Source: Trichaptum fuscoviolaceum
Taxonomy: Eukaryota; Basidiomycota; Agaricomycetes; Hymenochaetales; Trichaptaceae
Reading direction: 5' to 3'
Assembly: GCA_910574455.1 (NCBI GenBank)
Contig: CAJSYZ010000005.1
Span: forward strand, 5,022,001-5,086,000
DNA length: 64,000 nucleotides
Shown: positions 44,163 through 55,900 of the stretch, in pieces
How positions within the stretch are numbered: position 1 is the first letter of the stretch
Layout of the letters: the number at the start of each line of letters is the position of its first letter
The notes under the pieces: generated by a model
Databases searched by the model: none
The model's input: the letters and a program-made list of their open reading frames with translations, nothing else
Told to the model about the DNA's origin: nothing
Program-made: the position numbers and the translations under genes

Positions 44163-44929
44163 TCTAGTAGGCTGAGGCCCACCAGTAGCAGGTTTGACCA
44201 AATGTGCTTGAGTTATCGAGTAAATTGTTGTGCGCATGCTCTTGTCTTTCAAAGTTGCCAGGAGATTCATGATTAAAATTTATTATTGAATTGCCTTTTT
44301 TTTCCCGAATGATCACCGTAGTCTGAGGTATCAAAGTGGTTTGGAAGATGTCGCCAATGGTGTCTGTCTGCTGTTCGGATTGCTTGCCATGATGATGCTT
44401 CCAGTGGAGCTTTAAATCTAAAATTGGAACTTGAAGAGTTCAAGTTCAAGTTGCCACCGTGACTCGGACTGCACTTGCACTTGAACTTGAACTTGAACTT
44501 TTTACCACTGCGTCCCCTCAACGACACAGTGTACGTTCTCCAGTCTTGTTATGAGCACTTCTCCGCCATCCCCCACCCATTCCATAAGACCACTTATTGG
44601 CCTGAACAAGTTATGTTTTATCCTACCCTCAAGCTTGTATTGAACTCGCCTAGACTTCAACATTTCCGAATGAACCAAAAAACGATAGTGTACGTCTGAG
44701 AACGTGCTTCTTGCTTGATCTTATCACTCACATTTGTCTTTAGTACCTGGAGAGGAGAAGGTGGGCGGCCTTGTTATAGTGAGAGGAGCTCCGACGTGCA
44801 CGCTGAAGCGAGCATCTTCTACCTTTCGAACGACACCCGCTGAGGATAGGCCGATACATGTTGCATCACCAACTGTTGTGATCTTCATCAAAAATTAGTA
44901 ACAATCCTTCGTCTTCAACTAGAGTCGAC
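44163..44929. other. spacer with CTTGAACTTGAACTTG repeat
   Basis: Holds GTTCAAGTTCAAGTTGCC and ACTTGCACTTGAACTTGAAC (44436-44500), the same AACTTGAA word family as the island's spacers. No gene recognised. Confidence 0.45.
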
Positions 44930-45328
44930 ACCGCCTTATAGGAAAGGAAGGGCAAGGGCCGTCCGCTGACGATTGAAGAGGTGGCAGAGGACGCTATTGA
45001 TGAGGGGGCAGATGAACTACACGACCGATCCCGCGCCAGCCTTGCGCATGTGTCCTTGGATGCCCCTCGCTTCACATATCAGTTTCCTGCGCCGAAACCG
45101 CCATTGCAACGTAGTAAATCTCGCGTCCGTCAATTGCAGGCTGACGGCCCCGGCCCCGGCCTCGGAACACCACCTCATACCGTCTTGCGAGACACCTTCA
45201 TACCTCTAGTTGAATGTGATACACCTCCGATAGTGAAAAACGCGATGACGCGAGGCGAACATCTTTCCATGAAACAGCTGCCAGCATCTCCCGGCCAATC
45301 TCTAGCAAGTCGCCGGAAGGTAGCGTGA
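44930..45328 (+). pseudogene. unassigned coding fragment
   Basis: After an acceptor-like TTATAG near 44940, one frame runs RKGKGRPLTIEEVAEDAIDE to a stop at 45328. Its composition (acidic helix, then Pro/Arg/Gln-rich with QRSKSRVRQLQADGPG) is protein-like and unlike random translation. No start or preceding exon can be joined with confidence. I do not recognise the source gene and treat it as another captured fragment. Confidence 0.4.
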
Positions 45329-45609
45329 ACCTAGGCGCTACATCTAGTTCACAAGCATCGGACTACGGTGGCGAACATCTATGAGGGCATGCGAGGGAAG
45401 AGAATAAGCGCAACCTTTGAAGCCTCTGGAACTATAAGTACGGACTTCTCTTCTTGCTATTATATTACTAGGCTTATACTGGTTTATCATCAGCGAAACC
45501 ACATGCGTCTATTTCGGATACTTTGCTCTTCAAACATATCATATCAACACAGATCTAACCGAAGCTAAATGTGTTAGACAATTATTGATCTGGACAACTT
45601 CGCGGGGCG

Positions 45610-47800
45610 ATGGAGCTCGAGACTGTGACTACTAGTACAGCAAATGGGTGGTCAACCTATGCTGCGCTTTTGTCTTGGAGAGAATTGTCTCACTTTTCTT
45701 TGACGCAGGTGAACTTTCAAGTGCGTACCATTGTTGTCGCGACTACGACCGTCGCTCGTGGCGACTTGACGCAGGAGATCGTGGGCGTGTCTGTTCAGGG
45801 TGATATTCTGGACTTGGCCATCAATGGCATGGTTGACCAGTTGGCTCTCTTCACTGCGGGGGTGACCAAAGTCGCGCGGGAAGTCAGAACGAAAAAACTC
45901 GGTGTTCAAGCTGAAATCGAGAATGTTCATGTCACAGCAAAAAATCACGTATGTTTATTTCACTAGCATTCCGCTGAATTGTGTAGTGTGGTTTTTACTG
46001 AACGCACTCCGAATAGAATGGCTGTTGACACCATGGCCGGAAACTTGACGACCGAAGTGCGTGGTTTCGCGCAGATCAGTACTGCAGCTACTAGTATAAA
46101 CGGCGACTTCACGTGTTTCATCACCGTCAAAGGCTCAGGCGAGATGGAATCCTTTGAGACTCATCAAATCAATTAAATTGTGCACTACTTGCGCGAGTCG
46201 ATTTAGAAGAACGCCGCCGCTCGTGAAGCTGCCGAACTTGCCAGTCGCTCCAAGTTGGAGTTCTTGGCGAACACGTCTCATGAGATTCGACCCCTATGAA
46301 CGGTATCATTGGCATGAAAGAGTTTACGCTGGATAGCAATTTGAATAAGAGTCAGCGCGAGAGTCTTCTGCTGGTGCATAGTTTGGCTCGGAGTCTGCTA
46401 TTGATTAATGTCGATATTTTGGATATCTCGAAGAGTAAGCTAATCCGCCGCCGATGCTTCCGAATTCAGTTGCTAATATTTCGATTAATTACTACGTTCG
46501 AAGCAGGCAGGATGACGATAGAGCAAGTTTGGTATTCACTGAGACACACGGTTTTCGGTAACCTCAAGACTCTCGTTGTACGACCATCGCAAAACAACCT
46601 CGACCTCACATATGATGTTTACCCAGACATTCCTGATCAGCTCATCGGTGACTCGCTGCATCTGCGCCAGGTCATTACGAACATTGTCGGCAACGCTATC
46701 AAGTTCACCTCGAGCAAGGTCGTGTGGAACGGACATGCTGCGCTGTCGTGCCGTCTGGTTGGCATCAAGGACTCAATGGTGAAGGTAGAGTTCTGTCTCA
46801 CGGATACGGTATCGGTATTACGAAAGGTACAGTGAACTTGATCTGTGGTACGTTCGTGCGAGGGGATGGATCAACCACTCGAGTGAGCTCTTCTCGAATA
46901 GTCATTTGTTCCGGCCTGTAGTGGTCTTACTTTCTTAAATCAAGGACTACAGTGGTGCTGTCCTTGGTCAATCAGTATCAAAGTGAGTTGTGTCGCTGAT
47001 GAATAAGACGATGTGAGTTGAGAGCGAGCTGGGCAAGGGAAGTTCATGACCACCTCCTAAATCAGCCAGTTGTCCACCGAGAACGTACTTTCGATGATCC
47101 AGGCATTCGCGAAGCAGAAAATCCGGCTTGCCAATACGCTGGACGACCGAACAGGTGTAGTGATGCGTATCACAGAGCTTATTCTGAAGCCTTACGACGT
47201 GAGCGAAGTTGCAGATAATGAGTGTTGCCTACATATCGATGGGATACTTGTTGATTCGCTGACGGCCGTAAGTCATCTTGTTAAAGTGCATTCGAGCTAC
47301 AGTATAAAGCCTTACTCAAACACTTTTCGGATGATCCAGAAGGAACAAACCAGGAGTATGAACACTTGCGATATATACCGATCGTTCTGGCGTCAGACCA
47401 AAACTCCCTATTGAACAAACAACTGCCAGACCGAGATCTACCCCCACTTCCCACCGGAGGCAATCTGCTTCTCAAGGATGTAGAAGCAGAGCTAGATCGA
47501 TAGGTTGCGGTGACGAGAATTGACACGAGCGGCTACGGCGGACCATTCAAGGTGGAGGGTAATTCAAGAACATGGACCTTGAGGGAAAATGATCAGAACG
47601 TGCGCAATCGGACAAGAGAGAAATTGCTTTCGGAACAGATTGAAAATAGTATGTCCGAGTCCTCCGAAAACCCGTAGTAAGAACTCTGGAATTTATGTTT
47701 GACAATTGTTTCAGGCGTCAGGAAGAATATGCCACTTGGGCGGAAGTCGGACAATTCTCGAAGTGCACAAGGCAAATGTGCTTGAGTCGCTCAGCCAACA
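45610..47800 (+). pseudogene. NIK1: group III hybrid histidine kinase (NIK1/DRK1 type) pseudogene
   Basis: The parent protein is the cytosolic osmosensing and fludioxonil-target kinase with N-terminal HAMP repeats. Visible in order are a HAMP repeat (ELETVTTSTANGWSTYAALL, RTIVVATTTVARGDLTQEI), a later HAMP piece ([21 protein letters not shown]-like), the HisKA phospho-acceptor region with SHEIR and MNGIIGMKE-like sequence, and LLVHSLARSLLLINVDILDISK. The ATPase N-box region follows (DSLHLRQVITNIVGNAIKF), then VESELGKGS and a receiver-like part (DRTGVV.RITEL, EYEHLRYIPIVL). It is broken: the frame shifts between SHEIR and MNGII (about 46280), a stop lies before VESELGKG (about 47010) and repeats between HAMP units are missing. 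Sequence after 47420 (PLPTGGNLLLKDVEAELDR) may derive from the protein's N-terminus, which would make the copy rearranged. Confidence 0.8.
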
Positions 47801-47879
47801 ACGAAAAGCATGAACATCCTTATCAGCGAAGGCGAGAGGAAAGCAGCGCGCAGCCTACAATACTGGCGTACTGAATTAC

Positions 47880-48119
47880 TGGTGTACTGATTTGTACTTA
47901 CTATGACATTTGAATTGTACATGCTTGTACTTAGTCTTTACTTATGCTTGACTGACCTCCTGATGTACTGACGTACTGAGTGTGTCCTGAAAATTGGCTT
48001 ATTTCAGTGTGTTCAGGCCATCAGTTGATTTCAGACAGGCATAGCAACATATCAGTAGATTTCAGACAGGCATAGCAACCCTTCAGTCCATTTAAGGCAG
48101 CGTCAGGACGCGTCAGTCG
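47880..48119. repeat. subterminal repeats inside terminus C
   Basis: TACTGA and TTTCAG words are frequent. A 34-bp tandem pair, each containing GATTTCAGACAGGCATAGCA, lies at about 48015-48083. The same CAGACGCG/GTCAGGACGCGTCAG block occurs behind terminus D at 56540-56560. Confidence 0.65.
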
Positions 48120-48146
48120 CCTTAAGCAAAAAGTAGTTTCCCTGAT
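48120..48146 (-). repeat. terminal repeat copy C (right end)
   Basis: Reverse complement of the copy A/B terminus. Just outside it lies the perfect hairpin GCGAACCGTAGGGTTCGC (48151-48168), the counterpart of the hairpin outside copy A. Confidence 0.75.
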
Positions 48147-48162
48147 TCCCGCGAACCGTAGG

Positions 48163-48247
48163 GTTCGCTTGGGTACCTTAGAAAAACGCAACTGTCCGGA
48201 TTCTCTGCGAAAACTGATCCAGTCACGTGAAATTTCCTTTATGGGTA
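48163..48247 (+). repeat. 85-bp direct repeat, copy 1
   Basis: Begins TTCGCTTGGGTACCTTAG and includes TTCTCTGCGAAAACTGATCC. The second copy is at 50733-50817 in the same orientation; together they bracket the CSE1 fragment. Confidence 0.8.
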
Positions 48248-48383
48248 AGCGACTTATAAGTCAATTTTGATCACATGACAATGACAAAGATGAGACGTAC
48301 CCGAGAAACTTCGAGACCGTTCAACGTGTGTCGTCTTTCTTATCTTTCTTCTCTTTCTTCGGGCTCACAAACAGACACTCCTA

Positions 48384-49794
48384 ATGGCAACGCGTCCTCG
48401 TGAGTTTCATACTAACTTCTCTTTCATCTATTCTTCATGACCTTAATATTGCTAACATTTTGTGTGCTTGTCAATCTTCTATGACTTGACTTGGTAGGAT
48501 CTGCCGCCTACCTTTGAAGACTCGCACTCCGCTTTCTTTGCTCTCCTCATTCAGCTCATACTCAATTCGGTGCGGCTCGCAACCAGTGTCTTTTTCAAGA
48601 ACACGATCAAACGGCGATGGGAGGATGAGGGCTCGCCTTTGGCGGACGCAGAGAAGACGCAGCTGAAGGGTCAGCAGGTCCCTGCAATGATCGCGCTTTC
48701 GAGTCAAGCAGACAAGACATTACGAGCGCAGGTTGCGGAGGCCGTGTCCAGTGTCGCAAAGTATGATTTCCCCTAGCAGTGGCCAGATATCATCTTCACT
48801 TTCGCCCAAAGCTGCAAACTATCCAACAAACGTCTCTGTTCTCGAAATTGCCCGCTCAATCTTCGCGCCTTGGCGTTATGAAATGCGCTCGGACTCGCTG
48901 TACACGACGATCCACTTCGGCGCTTCTCGAGCACCTTCCTCCAAACATTCGAACACACCATTACCAATATTCGGAATGGATCGGGAACGGAAGCGATGGC
49001 GCAGGCTCAGGTTGTGCTTCTGTCAATATTCTATGACCTGACGTGCCAGGATCTGCCTCCTACCTTTGAAGACTCGCACTCCGCTTTCTTTGGCGCTGAG
49101 CAGGGAGTGCTCACCTAGTTCTTTGCTAGGGACCCTGAAAACATGTGCGGCGTCGATACGACTGCCTCTTTCCCCTCCCAAATCAAAACTTCGATCTTCG
49201 AGCTTGCCGAGCTTTATACGCATCGATACCCGGAGGTCCTCTCGTCTTCGAATACCGTACCGGCATTTGTCACAGCGCTGTGGGGGTTTCTCGGTGGAGG
49301 TCAGAGATCTGGAATAACATGTGACGGACTGGTCAGTCAGCGTCTACGCTTCCTCAGCACGGTCATTCAATCAGAAATCTACAAGGCGACGTTTGCGGAG
49401 AGGGAGACAATCAATGTCCAAAAGCGTAGTTGTACCCAATGTCACATTTCGAGGTATGCAAACCTTTTCTTTCATCACGCCCATCTTTAGTGAAACTGTC
49501 TCGACCCGCAGAGCACGAAGTGGAGCAATTCGAGGACGATCCTCTGGAGTATGTCCGAGTCGACCTTACTTTCGCGGCCTCCTCTTCGTCCATCAGCGGA
49601 CTGACTGCGGAGGGCACTACGCGGCGTCAAGCCGCAGCCGATGTCCTCCGTGCGCTCGTTGTCTCAAGTTTCGAGGCTGAGACGACCGAAGTCGTCTTGA
49701 CGTTGATCAGTAAGGGACTGGAGGAGTACAACAGGAAGAAGGGAGATGAAGAGATCTGGAAGAGGAAGGATGAAAGTGTGTATCTGCTCAGGTG
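48384..49794 (+). pseudogene. CSE1: exportin-2 (CSE1/CAS) pseudogene, N-terminal third
   Basis: The parent protein recycles importin-alpha from the nucleus. Visible pieces are NSVRLATSVFFKNTIKRRWED, the following HEAT-repeat region (CQDLPPTFEDSHSAFF), TASFPSQIKTSIFELAELYT, LVSQRLRFLSTVIQSEIYKA, EHEVEQFEDDPLEYVRVDL and RRQAAADVLRALV. Damage is extensive: a TGA after the segment near 48880, a stop in the GVLT region near 49118, and frame changes. About 78 bp encoding the CQDLPPTFEDSHSAFF segment is duplicated (48463-48540 and 49014-49092), so the 5' copy interrupts the start of the gene. The C-terminal two thirds of CSE1 are absent; matching ends near 49794. Confidence 0.8.
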
Positions 49795-49799
49795 AGTGA

Positions 49800-50732
49800 A
49801 GCAGTTCATTCAGAAGGAATGGTGAATAACATTGGCGATCAATAGCAAGGTGTCACAAGCACGAATGCTCTTGTGGATGTCGTCCATATGAGGACCTACA
49901 GGCCGATGAAAACTCCGTGCATCCAATTCTCCAGGTTGATGCAATTCGCTTTTTGTACTCCTTCGTAACTACCTTGCAAGCATGCAAGATGAGCGCTAAT
50001 CAACTATGCAGCTCACAAAGGAGCAGCTCCTTTCCGTCCTCCCTCTTCTCGTTCGTCATCTGCGATCACCGAATTATGTCTGCTACTGTATACGTATGCA
50101 TCAACGACCATTGAGCGAATATTGTTCATCAAGCGCGGCTTATCTTTACTGTGCGTAACGCGATTGCTTGAGGCAAATATCCTCTGATGATTTCAGCAGC
50201 TTCAACCAGGAAGACATTCGAGAGCTTGCACTTGAGATCATTGTCATGTTACTCTCAAATGTTTGCGGTAACGGCATGATCAATTTGCTGTACATGGACA
50301 AGCATTCCCCCTCTACTTCACTTTTCAGCATAGTTGTGCATCCTGTAGCTCTACTCAATAATTTACAAGTTGTGTGCATTGCTATCATCAGGTCATGGTG
50401 TTCTGTGAATTGAAATGAAGGGAAGGAAGAGCCTGCACGGCAATGGGACAGGAGAGAGGAGCATCCGAGTGGTCTGCAATAGGTATGCAATGGTGTCATG
50501 AAAAGATTACTGCATTTTCTGCCAATCCGGTGCTTTTAAGACGGGTGCACCTCTGTGCATCTCCGCCTCTTTTCTCCCTCCACAACAAGCACCAATGGTA
50601 AACTGATTTGCACCTCCGCCTGTGGTCACTCCGTTGACACGGTGCGACTAGAAAACAGTTCCTTTGCACCCTTCCATGGGTCGCGGGCTCTGCTGTGAGG
50701 AACTCACAGCCCATAACTGCTTGTGCTGTAGA
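49800..50732. other. unassigned spacer
   Basis: No gene recognised. A CACCTCTGTGCATCTCCGCC-rich block (50540-50640) and a short repeat starting GGGTCGCGGGCTCTGCTGTG (50678-50724) occur; the latter recurs at 57709-57756. Confidence 0.4.
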
Positions 50733-50817
50733 GGTCGCTTGGGTACCTTAGGAAAACGCAACTGTGTCGATTCTCTGCGAAAACTGATCCGGTCACGTGA
50801 ATTTCTTTTATGGGTAA
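50733..50817 (+). repeat. 85-bp direct repeat, copy 2
   Basis: Same orientation as copy 1 at 48163-48247, with about ten differences by eye. It lies immediately left of terminus B. Confidence 0.8.
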
Positions 50818-50834
50818 TTAACCCTTTTAGGCAC

Positions 50835-50860
50835 ATCAGGAAAACTACTTTCTGCTGAAA
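50835..50860 (+). repeat. terminal repeat copy B (left end)
   Basis: Its subterminal region to about 51060 is homologous to that behind copy A and ends in a (CAGT)n tract at 50997-51055. Confidence 0.7.
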
Positions 50861-51224
50861 GTGACTTAAGCGTCACTTAAATGTCCTGAGAGACTGAAGT
50901 CTTAAATAAGGCAGGCTTCACTTATTCATGCATGTCCTCCCATTATTCAGGAGCGACTTACTGAAATCAGTGCTGTTGACTTAAATCAGTACTTCAGTCA
51001 GTCAGTCAGTCAGGTCAGTCATTCAGGCAGGTCAGTCATTCAGTCATTCAGTTAATATAAGTAGATGATAATATTATAAGCACAAAATAATTACAATAAT
51101 AAGTAAGCTAAGAACTCGCCGCCCACCCTCGAGCGGGCTTGTCTCCCGGCTCCCACTGCCTTTCAGCTTCGGCATCGACGGGCGCAGAGGGGGAGGCTGC
51201 GCGCTTCGCAACGACACTGTCCGC

Positions 51225-52915
51225 TAACACTGACACTTGGCACGGGCGGCGTTGGTGCTGTTTCTGTCGTGATTTGTGTAGGCGCGAGAGAACCTGGTGC
51301 GTGAGGGCGGTCTGGAGGGTTGGCGGGACAAGGGTTTGGATCCAGGCGTTGGTGTGGGTGCTGCTGTTGGTGTCGGACCTTGAGAGCCAGACCGCTGCTG
51401 CTGTGCTGTTTGTTGTTGGGCTACACCAGTAGCCACAACTTCTGGTTCCTCTTCCTCCTCTTCCTCAGTCTTACGAGAAGTACTATTAGCAAACGAATGT
51501 CAGATAGTACGCAGAAGCATACCGAGGAGGCATAAGGATTTTCATCTTCATCGCTATTGTATGCGCCATTCTTCTCGATCTTGCGGACAAGTTTCTTCAT
51601 TTGCTTGTCTGCTCCTGTTAACTGCTGCTCTGTTTCCTTGTCTTCATCCGATTCGTCTATATAACCCTCTCGTGTCTTATTTGCTGTACGATAGTCACGT
51701 TTTAGACGTTCCTGGATAGCAGAAAAGAAAGTTGATCAACTGAATATAAAGAGAAAAAAAACAACTGAGCAAACCTCAATCTCCTTGACCTCTTCGTCAC
51801 GAGTGTCCTCAACATCGATCTTCTCTTCATCATCCGCAAACTCCCCCTTATACTCCATCTCGTCCAAGCCGCCCTCGCCCCCTGTCTCTTTCCGGTCTCC
51901 GGCGGTTCTCAACACCCTGTTCATCGTCTTCCTCGAACAGCCCACGCATCCCCGAGTCTACAGTCTACAGTCTCCTCCCCCCGGGGCCCAGCGACCTGCC
52001 ACCAATGTCATATACGAGACTTGCGCCCGTCGTCGCACCGCCTGCGATCGCATTACTGCGCGAGCGCATCGACCAGCGGTCCATCTTGCGATTCTTCTCC
52101 ATCTCTGCCTCCTCGAGGCTCGGCGTGATCTGGTACGTCTCTTCTGGAACTAATACCACCGGTGCGCAGGCACGAACTTGAGCATCTGGTCCGCTGCGGG
52201 CATGAACAGCGCGTGCGTCTTGCTCTTCGCCGCCTCCTCCATCCGTCCCACCCATACCTCGTTGCCCGCCCCATCCTCCGCGACCCAGGGATACCGTTCC
52301 TCTCGACGTTCTGCCGGATGTGCTCGGACACCAGGAACACATGCCGAGTTTTCTTCTGAAACTTGCGTTTCCGCTTGTCTTTGTCTTTGTCTGACATCCT
52401 TCCCTTTCTGCGAGATCGTCTCGTTGTGGATCAGCCGCTCCTCTGCATCAACCATGACTATGCGTCCATCTGCACCAATGACGGGCTTCCCATCTGCCCC
52501 TAGCATTGGCTTCATGGGCACCTGCGAGCTGACGCCGCCCACACCCTCACCAGTAGGGTCACGGCGCAGCTCCTTGCGGTTGAGCTTCACGGGCCGTGCC
52601 CACGTACTGATGTCGACCGGTTTTCGCGAGTCGAACTTCATCATGTCGTATCGCCACCCATGCCTGTCGCAGCTCATCAGCTTATACTCCTAGTACGGCA
52701 CGTCCTCGCCTCTGACAGCCGTGAACGTCAAGGCCAAAGACGACCCGGAGCCCTTGACCTTGATCTCAGACTTCGGCTCGAGCATCACCAGTGGCTTCCC
52801 TGCATTTGGCTCTGTCTTGACTTTCGGCTTCGGTCGCGACGGCGGGGATGGGGGTGGCATTTGGACCTGCACCAGGATGGGTCGGTACGGATTCTTTTGG
52901 AAGAGCGTGGGCTTT
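51225..52915 (-). pseudogene. TFG1: TFIIF alpha subunit (TFG1/RAP74) pseudogene
   Basis: The parent is the largest subunit of the RNA polymerase II factor TFIIF. From 52915 downward: KKPTLFQKNPYRPILVQ, a Pro-rich linker, a premature TAG at 52690-52692 just before EYKLMSCDRHGWRYDMMKFD, DSRKPVDISTWARPVKLN, MLGADGKPVIGADGRIVM, ERYPWVAEDGAGNEVWVGR, THALFMPAADQMLKFVPAHR and GGRSLGPGGRRL. After these comes the acidic linker DEMEYKGEFADDEEKIDVED and a Gln/Ser/Pro-rich segment to about 51225. The C-terminal winged-helix domain is absent. Besides the stop there are frame changes in the 52150-52400 region. It is fused at its 5' side to the AGS1 remnant. Confidence 0.85.
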
Positions 52916-55900
52916 CTTTTTTTCTCGCTTTATCTTCCGCAGAGGTGGCTTTGCGCGTCGAATGGCTTAAGCTCCAGGGATCGAGTTGTGTGGGCTGTCG
53001 TACGAGCTTCGGGTGTCCCAGTTGGACTGCATCGGTTCTTCTCAACGTTCAGGATCCCAATCTTCCGTACCCATTACCGCTACGCCAGGCGCATGCTCAG
53101 CTTCACCATCCGAAGGCCTCCTTGCCAGAGAGCCAGCGATCTGTCGGCTAGTATTAATACTGCGCTTGTGGAAGTCTTCCATGCGCTGACGCCATTCAAC
53201 AACCGGGAAACGCTGGGCAGCCGATCGAGCACGCAAGATAGTACGCTCTTCTTCCGTAGACCTAAGCGCCATTTTAATTGTCTTCGTAAGCTGGGACAAC
53301 ATGTGTGCTGTTGAACTCGATTCGACAGGGAACTACTGTAACCAAAGTCAGACTGCAAACATTAGAGACAGATAATATGAACTTACCCATCCAGACATGA
53401 GACCGAGACCACCAAGACGAGCACCAACACCAAGGGGCACTTTGCGACCGAACTCGACAGCGACTAAACCGAACGGCTCATCACGCGAAGGGATCAAAAC
53501 GAAGTCGGCACCACTGAACAAGTACGGAGGCAAAGCAGTGCACTCCGGCTTCGAGTACACTCGGTCAGGATACATCTCCATGAGACGAGCAAGTTTCTCC
53601 GCAGCGAATCGACCATACAAATCAATGACGGGACCGACACAGATCAACTGAATCGAGGGGCGCTTTTCCAGCCTGACATTAATAAATGAGCAAATATTCA
53701 TCTAGTTAGTAAGATAGCATTAAAAGAACTCACAGCGAAGGCATCACGTCCGCAATAAGATCCACACCCTTCTGTTTCGACCAACGACCGACGAACACGA
53801 AGAGATCTGCCTTAGGGTTTTGAGCAATACCAGCCCACTCCTGAGCCTGCCGCTTGAGCTCCGGACGTTTCGCCTCTGCCTCTTCATCAATCTGAATGTC
53901 CTTGATCTGTGCGGCTGTTCGTCCAAAGCATCAATATCCGTTGGGTCCAGATTCGGGAGAGAGTCCACATGCTTAAGTGTCCATAGCGCCAGATAACGAG
54001 CCCACGACTGCTTACCATACTTGTCAGACACACCGGCGACACCGATCGATTTCTGGTGCACACTGATGAAGGATGCCGCGGCGTGGAGCAAGTTGAACGT
54101 GTTACCGAACTGAGCGTACTTCGTGCAGTGCTCCTTGCTGATATTGAACGCCGAGTATACTTCCTTCATCTCTTCCTTCGTGCGGAGCGGCCACAGGCCC
54201 TGAAACTCTGCGTTGTGGAGAGACAGGCACACCGGGAGGACTTTCGGGAGGAGGTAGATAGCAGCGAGCGCGCCGTGATAGTCATTTATGCGGTAAATAT
54301 TGATCTGCGGGTTGCGCATGACGGTCGCTGCGATAGCCTGGTTCCATGTCCAGTAGAAGATGGCTGAGCTGAGGTCGTCCATGCGCGCAGGATACGGGTC
54401 CGCCTTTGTTTGCGCACGGAAGATCGGCGAGTCGAGGATAATGTATGTGATGTTGTCGAGTACGTGCGTCTCGACCTCAATGAGGTACGGCTCGCCGAAG
54501 ATAATGACTTCAATAGGTTTGGCAGGTTCACCAGCGGGGTACTCAATATCCTTCACCTTCGGTACAACCCAGATCAGGTCGACGTCCGACATGGCTTTGC
54601 CCATCAACGAACTCATCGCACCAAGACCACCGATCTTAACCTTCAACTTCCAATCAATGATCTCGTACTCCAAAGTCGCAATAAGCACTGTCCTCCGCTT
54701 ATTCTTGTCTTCAGGCCAACCGATAATATCGCCTGTATACGCGTGTCCATGGCTCGAGTGTTTCTCCAACATCGGCGCCGCATGCAGATCTTGCGCAGAC
54801 CTCGAGCCCAGCGAGCCAATGATGGGGAAATGATGCGAATGGCCCGGCTTCTTCTCCTTGAGACCCCACTGGTTGTACTTGATTCCATAAAAGCTCCACA
54901 TGAAGATCGCCACTGCCAGTGTACCAGTGACTACCGGGATCGACAACAGCAGTGTGTACATGATAGCGCCCACGGCGCTCTCCCCACGCGGCTCGAGGCT
55001 CCACCGCAGCGTCGCGTTATCCACGACCAGCGTCCACGCGAGGTGCGGGTGAGGCGGGGCGCTGATGTTCAAGTAGTTGGAAGCAGCCGAATTGGGCGGG
55101 AGTCAGTCCATGACGCCGTCGCCATCCGTCTCGCCATAGAAGTAGCCATTGAACCCAAACACGTTGAGCTGGAGGTACGTCGGCCATGTGCTCATCATCT
55201 CGAGCTCCCAGCGTCCGTCTGCAGTATTGTCCATCAGGAAGTTCACTCCTCTGTCGAAACCCCACGTGTTGAACTGACCACGGGTGAGGAAGTGAGGGAC
55301 ACGGCGCTGGTGAGCATAATTCCTGTCCGCATGCACACCAGTATAGGCTGATGCAGCAGTACCAGTTAAGTCTAACTCAAATCGAATCAGTAAGTATACA
55401 GCTCATATAGGAGTAAAAGCGCGTGAGGGAACGATATGTCGAGTAGTGGCTTGCAACGCCACCAACACCGTTCATGCCCTTCGAGTGGAGGAAGTACTGA
55501 TTATCGTCCGACGCCATGTTGTTAATGGCAGCCAGATCAGGGGGCGGCGACATTGTCGGTGTACGACCACGACCAAGATACAAAGCTCCAAATGTGTTGC
55601 CACCGGTGACTTTGCCGGCAATGAAGGAGTTGTTCTTATTGACACTTGCCATTAAGGTCAAATGGTGTCAATTCATTCAAGTAGCTACGTTGTAAGTAGT
55701 CCGTCAGATGTGCTGTGCTGATAGCTAGTCACTCGCATTACTCACCCAGAGAAACCAATAAGATCACCCATAGCACCAACAGTGAAATCCATCATGAAGT
55801 ACATCCCGCGACTTCGTCGATGAAGGCAACCCAATCGTCGATTGTTCCCAATGGAGGTCGAGAGTCGTGAAGCCAAGAGGAGAATACAAGTCCGTCTGCC

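Larger units (their letters stand above)
15895..48146. mobile_element. candidate 32-kb DNA transposon bounded by inverted terminal repeats (copies A and C)
   Basis: Copy A (15895-15922, ATCAGGGAATCTTCTTTTTC onward) and copy C read on the minus strand (48146-48120, ATCAGGGAAACTACTTTTTG onward) are inverted near-identical termini of about 27 bp ending in CTTAAGG. Behind each terminus lie TCAG/TTAAG-rich subterminal repeats. The interval contains an intact Plavaka-type transposase, four uncharacterised companion genes, a nested chromovirus, a solo LTR and several host-gene pieces. TTCCCGCGA at 15882-15890 and 48146-48154 is a possible target-site duplication, though it is offset by 4 nt on the left. 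Seeing the interval as one element is inference: the transposase could instead belong to a smaller element nested inside. Plavaka transposons are established as a basidiomycete DNA-transposon group; the assignment of these termini to that group is not proven here. Confidence 0.5.

Noticed and set aside
50997..51060. Regular CAGT repeats considered as a CRISPR-like or satellite array
   Set aside because: It is a simple (CAGT)n microsatellite within a transposon subterminal region, with no unique spacers.
54410..55351. Long plus-strand frame opposite the AGS1 remnant
   Set aside because: It is a shadow of the minus-strand AGS1 coding sequence and has no features of its own.
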